Virus record (IMG/VR): IMGVR_UViG_3300028829_006118
Coordinates: 1-35,225 of that record
Length of the DNA stretch: 35,225 nt
Reading direction: 5' to 3' (one strand)
Origin: a virus
Under the pieces are notes generated by a model, which made no database searches, was not told the DNA's origin, and saw only the letters and a list, made by a program, of their open reading frames with translations. Of the stretch, positions 13,553 to 19,858 are shown in pieces. Position 1 is the stretch's first letter. Each line of letters begins with the position of its first letter. Position numbers and translations under genes: made by a program.

Positions 13553-14069
13553 CCACGCCCAACATTTTAAAGTGATCATGTATAGAATAGGTGTCCGGAT
13601 CTATGGTTTTGCCACGCACATCCTTGATCACTTTTGTGTAGCCAGCCAACTTGTATCTACGGAATGGGTACTCCCAGTTACCTGCTTGTTGCCAATCACC
13701 TTCCAGTATGTGTTTGTCTGTGTCATCTATAAGGCACAATGGCATCTGTAGTACAAGTTCCGCTGATATCTTGTCGTGTAGGTATGCGGTTATGATCTTG
13801 TTCTGAGGTATCACGTGTTCGAGATGTTGTTTGCCCTCCATGTCCTGTGCCCGGTAATGGTATCCCATGGGTGCCAACTGCTTCTGCATGGATCTTATAT
13901 AAAGTACAAGCGAAGTTTTTATGTGCTTCTTTGTTACCTGGCTCCAACGGTCATTGAACAGATCCGCTTTCATGTGGTCTATATATTCGGCCAGTTCCTT
14001 GAGTTCTGGCCTTCCCTTGCTCTTGAAGTTGATCTCTGGTAGGTTAGTAAGGTTTTGGAAGTCTATCAT
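13539..14069 (-). CDS. Hypothetical phage protein
   Basis: The start at 14069 (MIDFQNLTNLPEINF) is preferred because AGAGG lies 9 nt upstream of it; the ATG at 14078 abuts the Shine-Dalgarno. The 176-residue protein is soluble, with helices such as RPELKELAEYIDHMKADLF and SAELVLQMPLCLIDDTDKHI and the segment GKQHLEHVIPQNKIITAYL. The latter recalls HNH-type nuclease fragments (H-x-x-P-x-x), but the remaining zinc or metal residues are not seen, so no nuclease is claimed. It overlaps the small gene upstream by 26 nt. Confidence 0.62.
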   Translation of the reverse strand: MIDFQNLTNLPEINFKSKGRPELKELAEYIDHMKADLFNDRWSQVTKKHIKTSLVLYIRSMQKQLAPMGYHYRAQDMEGKQHLEHVIPQNKIITAYLHDKISAELVLQMPLCLIDDTDKHILEGDWQQAGNWEYPFRRYKLAGYTKVIKDVRGKTIDPDTYSIHDHFKMLGVVDLS

Positions 14070-14235
14070 TGAATTCATCCTCTGTTATCATTTCCAGTTC
14101 AACTGCGTCCGCACCATCTTTATAATGTTGCTCAACTGCTTCCATTATGTCTTTGTACGGTAGACCATACCCGTATTCCTCCGTCTTGCCATTTTTAGTG
14201 ACAAGACAGATATAGTAACTCAATTTACTTGACAT
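14044..14235 (-). CDS. Small acidic hypothetical protein
   Basis: A 63-residue protein (MSSKLSYYICLVTKNGKTEE at the start, EDEFNDRLPKPY at the end) with a likely beta-alpha fold and no membrane segment. It overlaps the ParB-like gene upstream by 11 nt and the gene downstream by 26 nt, so all three are one translational unit. The PYKDIMEAVEQHYKDGADAV helix resembles small phage proteins that adapt or inhibit host enzymes, but nothing specific can be said. Confidence 0.55.
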   Translation of the reverse strand: MSSKLSYYICLVTKNGKTEEYGYGLPYKDIMEAVEQHYKDGADAVELEMITEDEFNDRLPKPY

Positions 14236-15304
14236 ACTTGTTGAACGCCGTCTGTGCCTCTGAGTCTGGTGCTATGTCACCCTCGTCCAGTTTAAGAGTC
14301 ACGTTAGGCATGTAACTGGGTTCAAAACTCTCAGGTTGTTCTATCTGATAGGTCTCTTTCAGCATGTGGCCCATTGCCACTGGTGCGTCCCAGCCAACAC
14401 CGTTGGCGTGTTGCCATTGTTTCTTCGTGGCCGTGTGTAGCAGTGTGGCACTTGGACACACTTCCTTGAGACTCATCAGCATCTTCAACATCCAGTCCTC
14501 GGGCAGTCTGCTCAATCTCTTGGCCTCCGCACCCATCTGGTACTGTTTCATCAGTCCTATGAAAAGGCCTTGGTTGATCTCTCCGCCCTCTTCGTCGCCG
14601 TAGATGACTCTGATGGCCGTGAGTGCGTCCTTCAATCCCTGTTCGCCCGCCATCTTGATTCCCTTGTATGCGTAATCAAAATGTGAGAAGTAATGTTTGT
14701 TTGGTCCACACTTGCCTGGGCTCTTCCTGACACGTTTGGGTTCGAGGTCGATCTCACACTCGTCGAAAACCTTCTGTACCGCGTGTGCAGTAGCAACCCT
14801 CTCTGTTTCAGTTTCTCCCATCTTGTATCTGTGTAACAGGCATCTGTGTATCTCCTCTGTGCCTGCTCTCAATATGCCCGAGTCGTTCACTATCTCGAAC
14901 GCTTCTGCGTCGAAGGCCGGTTCATCTGTTTCCACTATTGTGACCGGTATCTTGGTCCAACCCAACAATGCCAATGCCACTGCCCTGTGTTGTCCGTCGA
15001 ATATGTAAAGTGTCTCTCCGTCTGAACGTTTGACCGCTGACACAGGACAACATACCCTTGGGTCGAACTTCTTCATGATATTCATGACATGTCCCGCCCT
15101 CACGTCTCTCTGCACGGAGTAGTTGAATGCGAAGTGCTCCAACGGATGGTCTTCAACACCCCGGGGCAACAGTCGGCCTTTTGCTATTTGATTCTGTAGA
15201 TTTACTTTGGCTTCTGCCAATTTACTGTTCCAGTTTGGAACATCTTCTGGTGCTTCTTTCTTGACTTCGTTTACAACGTCTAGAAGCATTTTTACTTTGC
15301 TCAT
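14225..15304 (-). CDS. ParB/sulfiredoxin-like domain protein
   Basis: A 359-residue protein with an AGGAG Shine-Dalgarno. Residues from about 60 to 140 form a ParB-like nuclease/NTPase module: FNYSVQRDVRAGHVMNIMKK, RSDGETLYIFDGQHRAVALA (the DGQHR motif) and LLGWTKIPVTIVETDE. The DGQHRxxA motif contacts nucleotide or phosphate in ParB, Srx and related phage proteins. The rest is alpha-helical, with a basic patch (EPKRVRKSPGKCGPNKHY) that may bind nucleic acid. It lies directly behind the strongest minus-strand promoter of the window. Partition is unlikely for a lytic phage; a DNA-binding or nuclease role is the better guess. Confidence 0.75.
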   Translation of the reverse strand: MSKVKMLLDVVNEVKKEAPEDVPNWNSKLAEAKVNLQNQIAKGRLLPRGVEDHPLEHFAFNYSVQRDVRAGHVMNIMKKFDPRVCCPVSAVKRSDGETLYIFDGQHRAVALALLGWTKIPVTIVETDEPAFDAEAFEIVNDSGILRAGTEEIHRCLLHRYKMGETETERVATAHAVQKVFDECEIDLEPKRVRKSPGKCGPNKHYFSHFDYAYKGIKMAGEQGLKDALTAIRVIYGDEEGGEINQGLFIGLMKQYQMGAEAKRLSRLPEDWMLKMLMSLKEVCPSATLLHTATKKQWQHANGVGWDAPVAMGHMLKETYQIEQPESFEPSYMPNVTLKLDEGDIAPDSEAQTAFNKYVK

Positions 15305-15377
15305 ATGATCTCCTATGGTTAATGAGTGTAACCGAGGGCAAAATTCCTACGATAGGATCAACCCCAATTACATCACT

Positions 15378-15405
15378 ATTATAGCATATTTCTGAGATCT
15401 GTCAA
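15378..15405 (-). promoter_or_regulatory. Consensus sigma70 promoter, TTGACA-N16-TATAAT
   Basis: On the minus strand TTGACA (15400-15405), a 16-bp spacer and TATAAT (15378-15383) match the consensus at all twelve positions. The start point, near 15371, gives the ParB-like gene a leader of about 65 nt. The promoter sits just behind the stop of the small secreted protein at 15407. Confidence 0.88.
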
Positions 15406-15406
15406 C

Positions 15407-15619
15407 CTAGGCTTCGTTGTTTTGTGCCACATACAGGCAAGAATGTGCCTCACTCTCGATGTAGTAGCCAAAATCCTCGAAGGTCTTCATCATGTCTAGT
15501 GCTTTCACATCAGCCGCTTCTGTGCATTTGGCCTCTGTCTTGTACCATTTCACCGGATCCTCTTCGAACAGGGTACAGGGATTACCAAGTGTGCATATGA
15601 CTACGAGTACTTTCCACAT
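15407..15619 (-). CDS. Small secreted four-Cys protein (copy 1)
   Basis: A 70-residue protein with a short hydrophobic start (MWKVLVVICTLGNPC) and Cys at 9, 15, 32 and 61. The last three Cys have the same spacing (17 and 29) as Cys18, 35 and 64 of the plus-strand protein at 16954-17169, so the two are paralogues. Aromatic residues in KWYKTEAKC and EDFGYYIES are also matched in position. The N-terminus looks like a signal peptide, and paired Cys would form disulfides in the periplasm. It follows the 91-residue gene by 8 nt. Function unknown. Confidence 0.6.
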   Translation of the reverse strand: MWKVLVVICTLGNPCTLFEEDPVKWYKTEAKCTEAADVKALDMMKTFEDFGYYIESEAHSCLYVAQNNEA

Positions 15620-15627
15620 ACTATTAA

Positions 15628-15903
15628 TTACCTCATTTTCTTCTTGCCCAAGAGGTCCCTCACGGTGTCTTTACAGGCATCATGCCAGTATATGCCAGAC
15701 TCTCGTAATTTCTCGTTGGCTGTACGCAGTTTCTCCATCTTGCGTTCTATGATCTTGAATTGTTTGATAGTTAGAGTTCGGTCCACCTGTTTCTCCAACT
15801 TGTTCAGCACCGAATCAATCGCAGGGCAAGTGATGTCAGGCACTTTCGGAGCCTTCTTACGGATCTTGGACCAATAAGCGGTCTTCGTCTTTGGTCTCTT
15901 CAC
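15628..15903 (-). CDS. Basic coiled-coil hypothetical protein
   Basis: A 91-residue, strongly basic protein with N-terminal KRPKTKTAYWSKIRKKAPKV, a long helix with heptad character (SVLNKLEKQVDRTLTIKQFK then IIERKMEKLRTANEKLRE) and a C-terminal HDACKDTVRDLLGKKKMR. It could bind nucleic acid or be an assembly factor. A dyad (CACAC at 15901-15905 and GTGTG at 15916-15920) overlaps its start codon. No family recognised. Confidence 0.6.
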   Translation of the reverse strand: MKRPKTKTAYWSKIRKKAPKVPDITCPAIDSVLNKLEKQVDRTLTIKQFKIIERKMEKLRTANEKLRESGIYWHDACKDTVRDLLGKKKMR

Positions 15904-15939
15904 ACTAATATTTAGGTGTGAATCATGGGTAGTAATGTG

Positions 15940-16140
15940 CTAGTGTTTGGTGATGACCCACGCTCGGTGGTAGAAGTCGTCTATGTTCCGCTGTATCAGG
16001 GATTTGGCCATCTCCGTGGCCTTGGTCTCGTCATCGTATGGACCGTATTTCTTTTCTGTGTCATGATCTATGGTGTTCTGATCGTTGGGGTCTTTGTGCG
16101 TGCCTTCTATAACCCAATATCTGTTTGTGGTCTTGCCCAT
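15940..16140 (-). CDS. Small hypothetical protein
   Basis: A 66-residue soluble protein (MGKTTNRYWVIEGTHKDPND at the start; DFYHRAWVITKH at the end) rich in Asp, Thr and His. The RYWVIEGTHKD and YDDETKATEMAKSLIQRNID pattern predicts one small alpha/beta domain. Its ATG begins directly after the TAA of the 24-codon gene upstream with no base between, so translation is probably coupled. Function unknown. Confidence 0.58.
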   Translation of the reverse strand: MGKTTNRYWVIEGTHKDPNDQNTIDHDTEKKYGPYDDETKATEMAKSLIQRNIDDFYHRAWVITKH

Positions 16141-16215
16141 TTATATTAAAGTGATGCAACCGTATATGAAAATTGATGTGTAAACGACGATGATCCCCCA
16201 CATCACTCTGCTCAT
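16141..16215 (-). CDS. 24-residue single-span membrane microprotein
   Basis: A 25-codon frame with an ATG at 16215 overlapping the stop of the upstream gene (ATGA) and a TAA at 16141-16143 directly followed by the ATG of the next gene. The peptide MSRVMWGIIVVYTSIFIYGC plus ITLI is almost entirely hydrophobic with one basic residue at the N-terminus, as expected for a membrane-inserted miniprotein. The exact junctions on both sides support translation, but a frame this short could arise by chance. Confidence 0.45.
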   Translation of the reverse strand: MSRVMWGIIVVYTSIFIYGCITLI

Positions 16216-16331
16216 TTGATCTTGTGTCTCTTCTCGTGGTTCCTGTGGCCCTTGTGTCTGCCCATGTAGTACTCTCCAGGCTCGTAGTCCCAGACCTTGC
16301 CGTGATGTCCACGCACATCTGCGTAGGCCAT
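16212..16331 (-). CDS. Small His/Lys-rich protein (start uncertain)
   Basis: From the ATG at 16331 the frame encodes 39 residues (MAYADVRGHHGKVWDYEPGE, then YYMGRHKGHRNHEKRHKIK). The same frame stays open upstream to a GTG at 16373, which would add VSHNPLVKLLVKLR for 53 residues; neither start has a good Shine-Dalgarno. The C-terminus is very basic and His-rich, suggesting nucleic-acid or metal binding. I have the impression of similar short proteins with a YEPGEYYMG motif in other marine T4-like phages, but cannot verify it. Confidence 0.5.
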   Translation of the reverse strand: MAYADVRGHHGKVWDYEPGEYYMGRHKGHRNHEKRHKIK

Positions 16332-16386
16332 TCTTAGTTTGACCAGTAATTTAACTAATGGGTTGTGGCTCACTTTCACTTTGGTT

Positions 16387-16590
16387 CTAACGTCCTATCT
16401 TTTTCTTCCTACCTAGTGGTATCTGTTGATCTTTGATGAAGAGCTCTCCGCCCTTTGTCATCCACTCGATAGTTATCATCTTTGATTTAGAACTGCCCTG
16501 AAATGATTTCACTGCCTTCTTGAAAGACATAGCCTCTACTTCTTTAGTCTCTGTTCCGTCTGTGATTTTGAATATTCTATTTTTTGGCAT
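16387..16590 (-). CDS. Small basic hypothetical protein
   Basis: The start MPKNRIFKITDGTETKEVEA at 16590 (an in-frame ATG lies 6 nt upstream at 16596) is preferred over the longer frame to 16662, which would run back across the tmRNA promoter. The 67-68-residue product has a central helix AMSFKKAVKSFQGSSKSKMI and a C-terminal QIPLGRKKKIGR, and is probably a small beta-alpha-beta protein binding nucleic acid. It is transcribed away from the tmRNA, so the region 16590-16650 is a divergent intergenic region. Confidence 0.58.
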   Translation of the reverse strand: MPKNRIFKITDGTETKEVEAMSFKKAVKSFQGSSKSKMITIEWMTKGGELFIKDQQIPLGRKKKIGR

Positions 16591-16611
16591 ATACATTAAT
16601 TTAGCACAGAA

Positions 16612-16640
16612 TTGACAGAACGTCAACCTTAAGGTATAAT
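16612..16640 (+). promoter_or_regulatory. Consensus sigma70 promoter of the tmRNA gene
   Basis: The plus strand reads TTGACA (16612-16617), exactly 17 bp of spacer and TATAAT (16635-16640), a full match to the consensus. The expected start point is near 16647, a few nt before the acceptor piece of the tmRNA. Confidence 0.88.
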
Positions 16641-16653
16641 TATATTTGTAAAT

Positions 16654-16945
16654 GTTGATCAAGATGAAATAAACATTTCGGACAGGAGTTCGAATCTCCT
16701 CACCTCCACCAATTTATTACGGGTGGCTTATGTAATCCCTTCCGGGGGTGTACTTGGTTTCGACGGGTGTGTAAAGATCTTGGGAGTTTATCCAGTAGGC
16801 ACGAGGTAACGTCCAGTTTTTAAATGCAAACAAAAAAGCATTAGGGTTTGCTGACCTAACAGTCAGTATGCCTGAATTGAGATTAGCGGCGTAATAACCA
16901 ATAATTTCAGGGGTTTGGCCCACCTTGCAACAGAACGGGCCTTAA
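16654..16945 (+). ncRNA. ssrA: Two-piece (circularly permuted) tmRNA
   Basis: tmRNA frees ribosomes stalled on broken mRNA and tags the peptide for proteolysis. In the permuted form the 3-prime acceptor piece is encoded first. Here the acceptor piece (about 16654-16711) has ATTTCGGAC, identical to the E. coli tmRNA segment, a T-arm with GAGTTCGAATCTC, and CACCTCC-A-CCA. A 32-nt segment to be excised follows. The coding piece then starts GGGGGTG (16744-16750), which pairs with CACCTCC (16701-16707) over seven pairs, one of them G-U, and continues TTTCGACGGG, the tmRNA D-loop-like signature. ATCTTG (16777-16782) pairs with CAAGAT (16660-16665) as helix P2. The tag frame lies at 16826-16894 and a GGCCC/GGGCC stem (16917-16941) follows. 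The 3-prime end is approximate. Confidence 0.92.
16826..16894 (+). other. tmRNA tag-peptide reading frame (22 codons)
   Basis: The resume codon is GCA at 16826, preceded by the usual A/T-rich stretch. The frame reads ANKKALGFADL then TVSMPELRLAA and ends in tandem TAA TAA (16892-16897). It begins Ala-Asn and ends Leu-Ala-Ala, matching the pattern of bacterial tags (E. coli ANDENYALAA) whose LAA end is read by ClpXP. It is about twice the E. coli tag length. The start codon is inferred from that pattern. Confidence 0.8.
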
Positions 16946-16953
16946 ATACTGTT

Positions 16954-17169
16954 ATGTTCAAACTATTCGCGACCATGTGCTTCCTGGTCAACGGTGCCGT
17001 AGAGTGCACCAATTATGACGACAGCATGGCCACGGTATATGCGGATCTGGCCAGTTGTGAGAAAGATGCGGAGTATCGTTTCTATGGCATGGCAGAAGTC
17101 TTCCAAGCATACAATCAACCATACGAAAAAATATTAGTGGGCTGTAAAGAGGCCGATGACGATTCCTAA
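16954..17169 (+). CDS. Small secreted four-Cys protein (copy 2)
   Basis: From the ATG at 16954 (MFKLFATMCFLVNGAVEC) the protein has 71 residues; a longer frame from 16915 would start inside the tmRNA and is rejected. Cys residues are at 9, 18, 35 and 64. The spacing from the second to the fourth Cys equals that of the protein at 15407-15619, making these paralogues on opposite strands flanking the tmRNA. The hydrophobic start looks like a signal peptide, and the C-terminus is acidic (CKEADDDS). There is no Shine-Dalgarno; it may be read from the tmRNA transcript. Its stop overlaps that of the convergent gene at 17166. Confidence 0.58.
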   Translation: MFKLFATMCFLVNGAVECTNYDDSMATVYADLASCEKDAEYRFYGMAEVFQAYNQPYEKILVGCKEADDDS

Positions 17170-18398
17170 CTGAGCGTGTTCGCTGATTCGTTGAGATCCA
17201 AACTGCGAGCAATTTCATCCCTGTCAAACTGATTCATGTTGCCCAGAAGTGTTCCACTCAAGGCGGTGATGTTCCTGTTTGCGGTGGTGATTCCCAACTG
17301 TTCACAACTTTTGATGATCTGTTGCTCAACAGTGAACCTGTCATAGTTTGCAGTGTCTATCCTCGAATCACGCTGGGCCTTGGCCGCCACAGCCGCCAGG
17401 TCAGTTGCATCAGTCACATCAGGCAGTCCACTGTCCGCTAACACCTGGTCGATTATGGCACTCTTGTCAGAGTCCGTGTCGGTGGTGTAGATTGGATTCA
17501 AATTTTGTTTCTCTGTTTGGTAATTCTCGAAGTATGTCTGCCACTGTTTGTTTTGTGCCACACGGCTCATCAGCGTTCTCAACGTGTCGTCCTCAGCGAG
17601 TGCTGAATAACTTATGTTGTTGGACAGTGTTTCGATGTAGGTACCTATGTTCACGAGATTGGAATTCTCCAGTGCGACCTGTGTGTTGACCTTCTCCCTC
17701 TGTGCGATCAGGTTGTTCCTGTGGGTCAAGTACGGTTCACTTGCCAGTGCGTTGTTCAGGTTGGTGTGTGCTGTTGCCACTGCTGTGGCGAAGGTGTCTA
17801 AAGTTTGTTGGAAGTCTGTGGAGTCTGCCACCACACTGTTTATGAAGTTCTTTAGGTTGTCGTATGCTGTCTCCAATGCTGTCTCTGTGGCCAGGTCAGC
17901 GGTCACGATGAAGTTGATTGACTCCAACAGTGATGTGAACACTGGTGCTGAACTGTCCTCCGTGGACAAGAAAATGTTGTTCAATGTGCCTAGGTGATCA
18001 TTGACTGCCCTCGCTTTGTCTGAAGCATCTACACCATACAGTTCAGGTATGAGGCCCTGCACCGTCTGTACCTGTTGCAGTACCTCTAGGAATGTGGCTG
18101 GTGTTGGATTATCAGCATCGTCCAGTGGTATGATCGTGGCGTCAATTATCGATGCTGTATGTCTCACAAGGTCTCCGAGAGTCCTGCCGAGATTTAGATG
18201 CGTGACATTGTTGATTGTATCTTTAAGGTCGTTCTTCTGTGATGTAGTCAAAACACTGTTACTGGCTATCACCGAATCAAGTTGTGAACCTTTCAGTACC
18301 CATCCGACTTTCAATGTGTTGACGGCATTCTCTAACGCCTGGTTTGAGAAGTTTGGTTCATTCTCTACTAGTGATGTTAATCCTTTGTTGACTGTCAT
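17166..18398 (-). CDS. Large helical protein, probably structural
   Basis: A 410-residue acidic protein made of amphipathic helices rich in Asn, Thr, Ala and Leu (LETAYDNLKNFINSVVAD, TFATAVATAHTNLNNALASE). There is no enzyme motif, signal peptide or membrane segment; Cys occurs only in KSCEQLG near the C-terminus. Long Asn/Thr-rich helical proteins next to a PAAR spike protein fit a tail or baseplate component. The PAAR gene lies 3 nt upstream and could be co-transcribed with it from the late promoter at 18715-18722. The structural role is inferred from composition and position. Confidence 0.6.
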   Translation of the reverse strand: MTVNKGLTSLVENEPNFSNQALENAVNTLKVGWVLKGSQLDSVIASNSVLTTSQKNDLKDTINNVTHLNLGRTLGDLVRHTASIIDATIIPLDDADNPTPATFLEVLQQVQTVQGLIPELYGVDASDKARAVNDHLGTLNNIFLSTEDSSAPVFTSLLESINFIVTADLATETALETAYDNLKNFINSVVADSTDFQQTLDTFATAVATAHTNLNNALASEPYLTHRNNLIAQREKVNTQVALENSNLVNIGTYIETLSNNISYSALAEDDTLRTLMSRVAQNKQWQTYFENYQTEKQNLNPIYTTDTDSDKSAIIDQVLADSGLPDVTDATDLAAVAAKAQRDSRIDTANYDRFTVEQQIIKSCEQLGITTANRNITALSGTLLGNMNQFDRDEIARSLDLNESANTLS

Positions 18399-18400
18399 TG

Positions 18401-18709
18401 TTATCCTGCGAACACGTCAAATGACGCTCCGGTCATTGCACCCCTGTCTGCCCGGTCACCTTTCCTGCCCACTCCTATATTTCCTACGAACACTGATCTT
18501 GAACTGCCTGTGAGTTTGGCTCTGTGCCCAACACATCTAGGTCTGCCACCTACTGTCTTGAGTATAAAGTGTGGTGCCACTCTGTCGCCTCTTTTAAGTA
18601 TTGGTTTGCCGTTTGCGAACACTGTGTACTGAGATGCGTTAACAGGTGCCGTGCTGGAGCATAAATGTCCTGTCCTACATCTGTCTTTGTGTCTTGATAT
18701 CCTTGGCAT
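18401..18709 (-). CDS. PAAR-motif spike-tip protein (T4 gp5.4-like)
   Basis: From MPRISRHKDRCRTGHLC at 18709 the protein has 102 residues. It has the PAAR-type pattern of short beta strands with paired Cys and His: RCRTGHLCSS, FANGKPILKRGDRVAPHFI, GGRPRCVGHRAKLTGSSRSV and FVGNIGVGRKGDRADRGAMT. PAAR proteins form the sharp, metal-binding tip of phage and type VI secretion spikes; gp5.4 does this in T4. The ATG at 18709 stands 5 bp after a CATAAATA late promoter, so the mRNA may be leaderless; an upstream ATG at 18730 would lie upstream of that start point. It follows the nrdB gene in the same direction. Confidence 0.82.
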   Translation of the reverse strand: MPRISRHKDRCRTGHLCSSTAPVNASQYTVFANGKPILKRGDRVAPHFILKTVGGRPRCVGHRAKLTGSSRSVFVGNIGVGRKGDRADRGAMTGASFDVFAG

Positions 18710-18714
18710 AGCAG

Positions 18715-18722
18715 TATTTATG
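18715..18722 (-). promoter_or_regulatory. Late promoter CATAAATA
   Basis: The plus-strand TATTTATG gives CATAAATA on the minus strand, followed by CTGCT and the ATG of the PAAR gene. The same NATAAATA-N5-ATG arrangement occurs at 31838-31851. This is a late-type site for a virion gene, as expected. Confidence 0.7.
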
Positions 18723-18742
18723 GATGCCAAAAACCGCTGGGT

Positions 18743-19843
18743 TTATAACTTAAATTTGCTGAATTGTCCTTTTTTCACGTCTTGTTTTATACCACCTGAG
18801 ATATAAGACTCGACTTCTGTTTCCTGGGGAGCGACTTGCATACCTTTAGAACTCAACCAGTGCTGTGTCCACGGTAGTGGATTCGCTGATGCTGATACAT
18901 CATATATGGGATCATATCCCAGTGCTCTTAATCTCTTGTTGGCAATCCATTCAACGTAGTTGCCTAGTAGTTTCTCGTTCAGTCCTATGATGGATCCGTC
19001 CTTGAACAGGTACTTGGCCCATGCTTTCTCTTCTTCCACACAGTCCTTGAACATCTGGATAACCGTTTTCTCTGTGCCTTTCATGGCCTTGGTCATCTCC
19101 GCGTCATCGCCCTTCTGCCAAGCCTTGATCACGTGTGTTGAAAGGTTCAAGTGTGTGGCTTCGTCCCTGGCGATCAATGATAGGATCTTCGCTGAACCTT
19201 CCATCAGTTTAAGTTCACCAAATGCGAATGTACAAGCGAATGATATGTAGAACCTCAAGCCTTCTAATAAATTTACAGTGTTCATTGCTAGGTACAGTTG
19301 TCTTTTTAATTCAAGCATGTCTACTTTCTTGCCAACTGCATGATCCAAAGCCATTGATCCAAACTTGTCGTATTCGTGCGTCACACTCTTTGCTCTCTTT
19401 AGGATCTCCTTGTCTTCTAGTATTGTGTCAAACACCTCCGCTGGATCTGAGTACACGTTTTTCATGATGTGCGTGTAACTTCTTGAGTGTATGGTTTCAA
19501 AGAAGTCCCATGTCACTATGCAACCTTCCAGTTCTGGATTAGATACGTATGGTAGGAACATTAAACTAGGTCCTCTTCCCTGCACTGAATCCAACAGTGT
19601 TTGGTATTTCAAGTTACTGGTGAATATGTGTTTCTGTTCAGGTCTGAAGTTCATGAAGTCCGCCCTGTCCTTCTGTAGAGAGACCTCTTCAGGTCTCCAG
19701 AAGTAACCCAACATGGTCTGGTTCAACTTGTCGAACTGTGGATATCTGAAGTTGTCGTATCTCTGTACGCCACCGTCCTCGCCAAAGAACATAGGCTGTT
19801 TAGTGAAGTCAACTTTCCCCTGGTTAAAAACTGTTTTTGTCAT
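18743..19843 (-). CDS. nrdB: Class Ia ribonucleotide reductase, beta subunit
   Basis: A 366-residue protein of normal family length. It carries the di-iron helices: HIFTSNLKYQTLLDSVQGRG, IVTWDFFETIHSRSYTHIM (Glu-x-x-His), and LSLIARDEATHLNLSTHVIK (Glu-x-x-His). The C-terminal tail VKKGQFSKFKL ends in basic and aromatic residues that may dock on the alpha subunit. The beta subunit makes the tyrosyl radical that starts reduction of ribonucleotides by NrdA, giving dNTPs for phage replication. It begins 15 nt after the nrdA stop, as one operon. The ends and motifs are intact, unlike nrdA. Confidence 0.93.
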   Translation of the reverse strand: MTKTVFNQGKVDFTKQPMFFGEDGGVQRYDNFRYPQFDKLNQTMLGYFWRPEEVSLQKDRADFMNFRPEQKHIFTSNLKYQTLLDSVQGRGPSLMFLPYVSNPELEGCIVTWDFFETIHSRSYTHIMKNVYSDPAEVFDTILEDKEILKRAKSVTHEYDKFGSMALDHAVGKKVDMLELKRQLYLAMNTVNLLEGLRFYISFACTFAFGELKLMEGSAKILSLIARDEATHLNLSTHVIKAWQKGDDAEMTKAMKGTEKTVIQMFKDCVEEEKAWAKYLFKDGSIIGLNEKLLGNYVEWIANKRLRALGYDPIYDVSASANPLPWTQHWLSSKGMQVAPQETEVESYISGGIKQDVKKGQFSKFKL

Positions 19844-19858
19844 AATAATTCTTCGATG

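Noticed and set aside
16061-16318. 85-codon minus-strand frame
   Set aside because: Its composition is unnatural (very rich in Arg, Thr and His), and it overlaps two small genes with exact ATGA and stop-start junctions in other frames.
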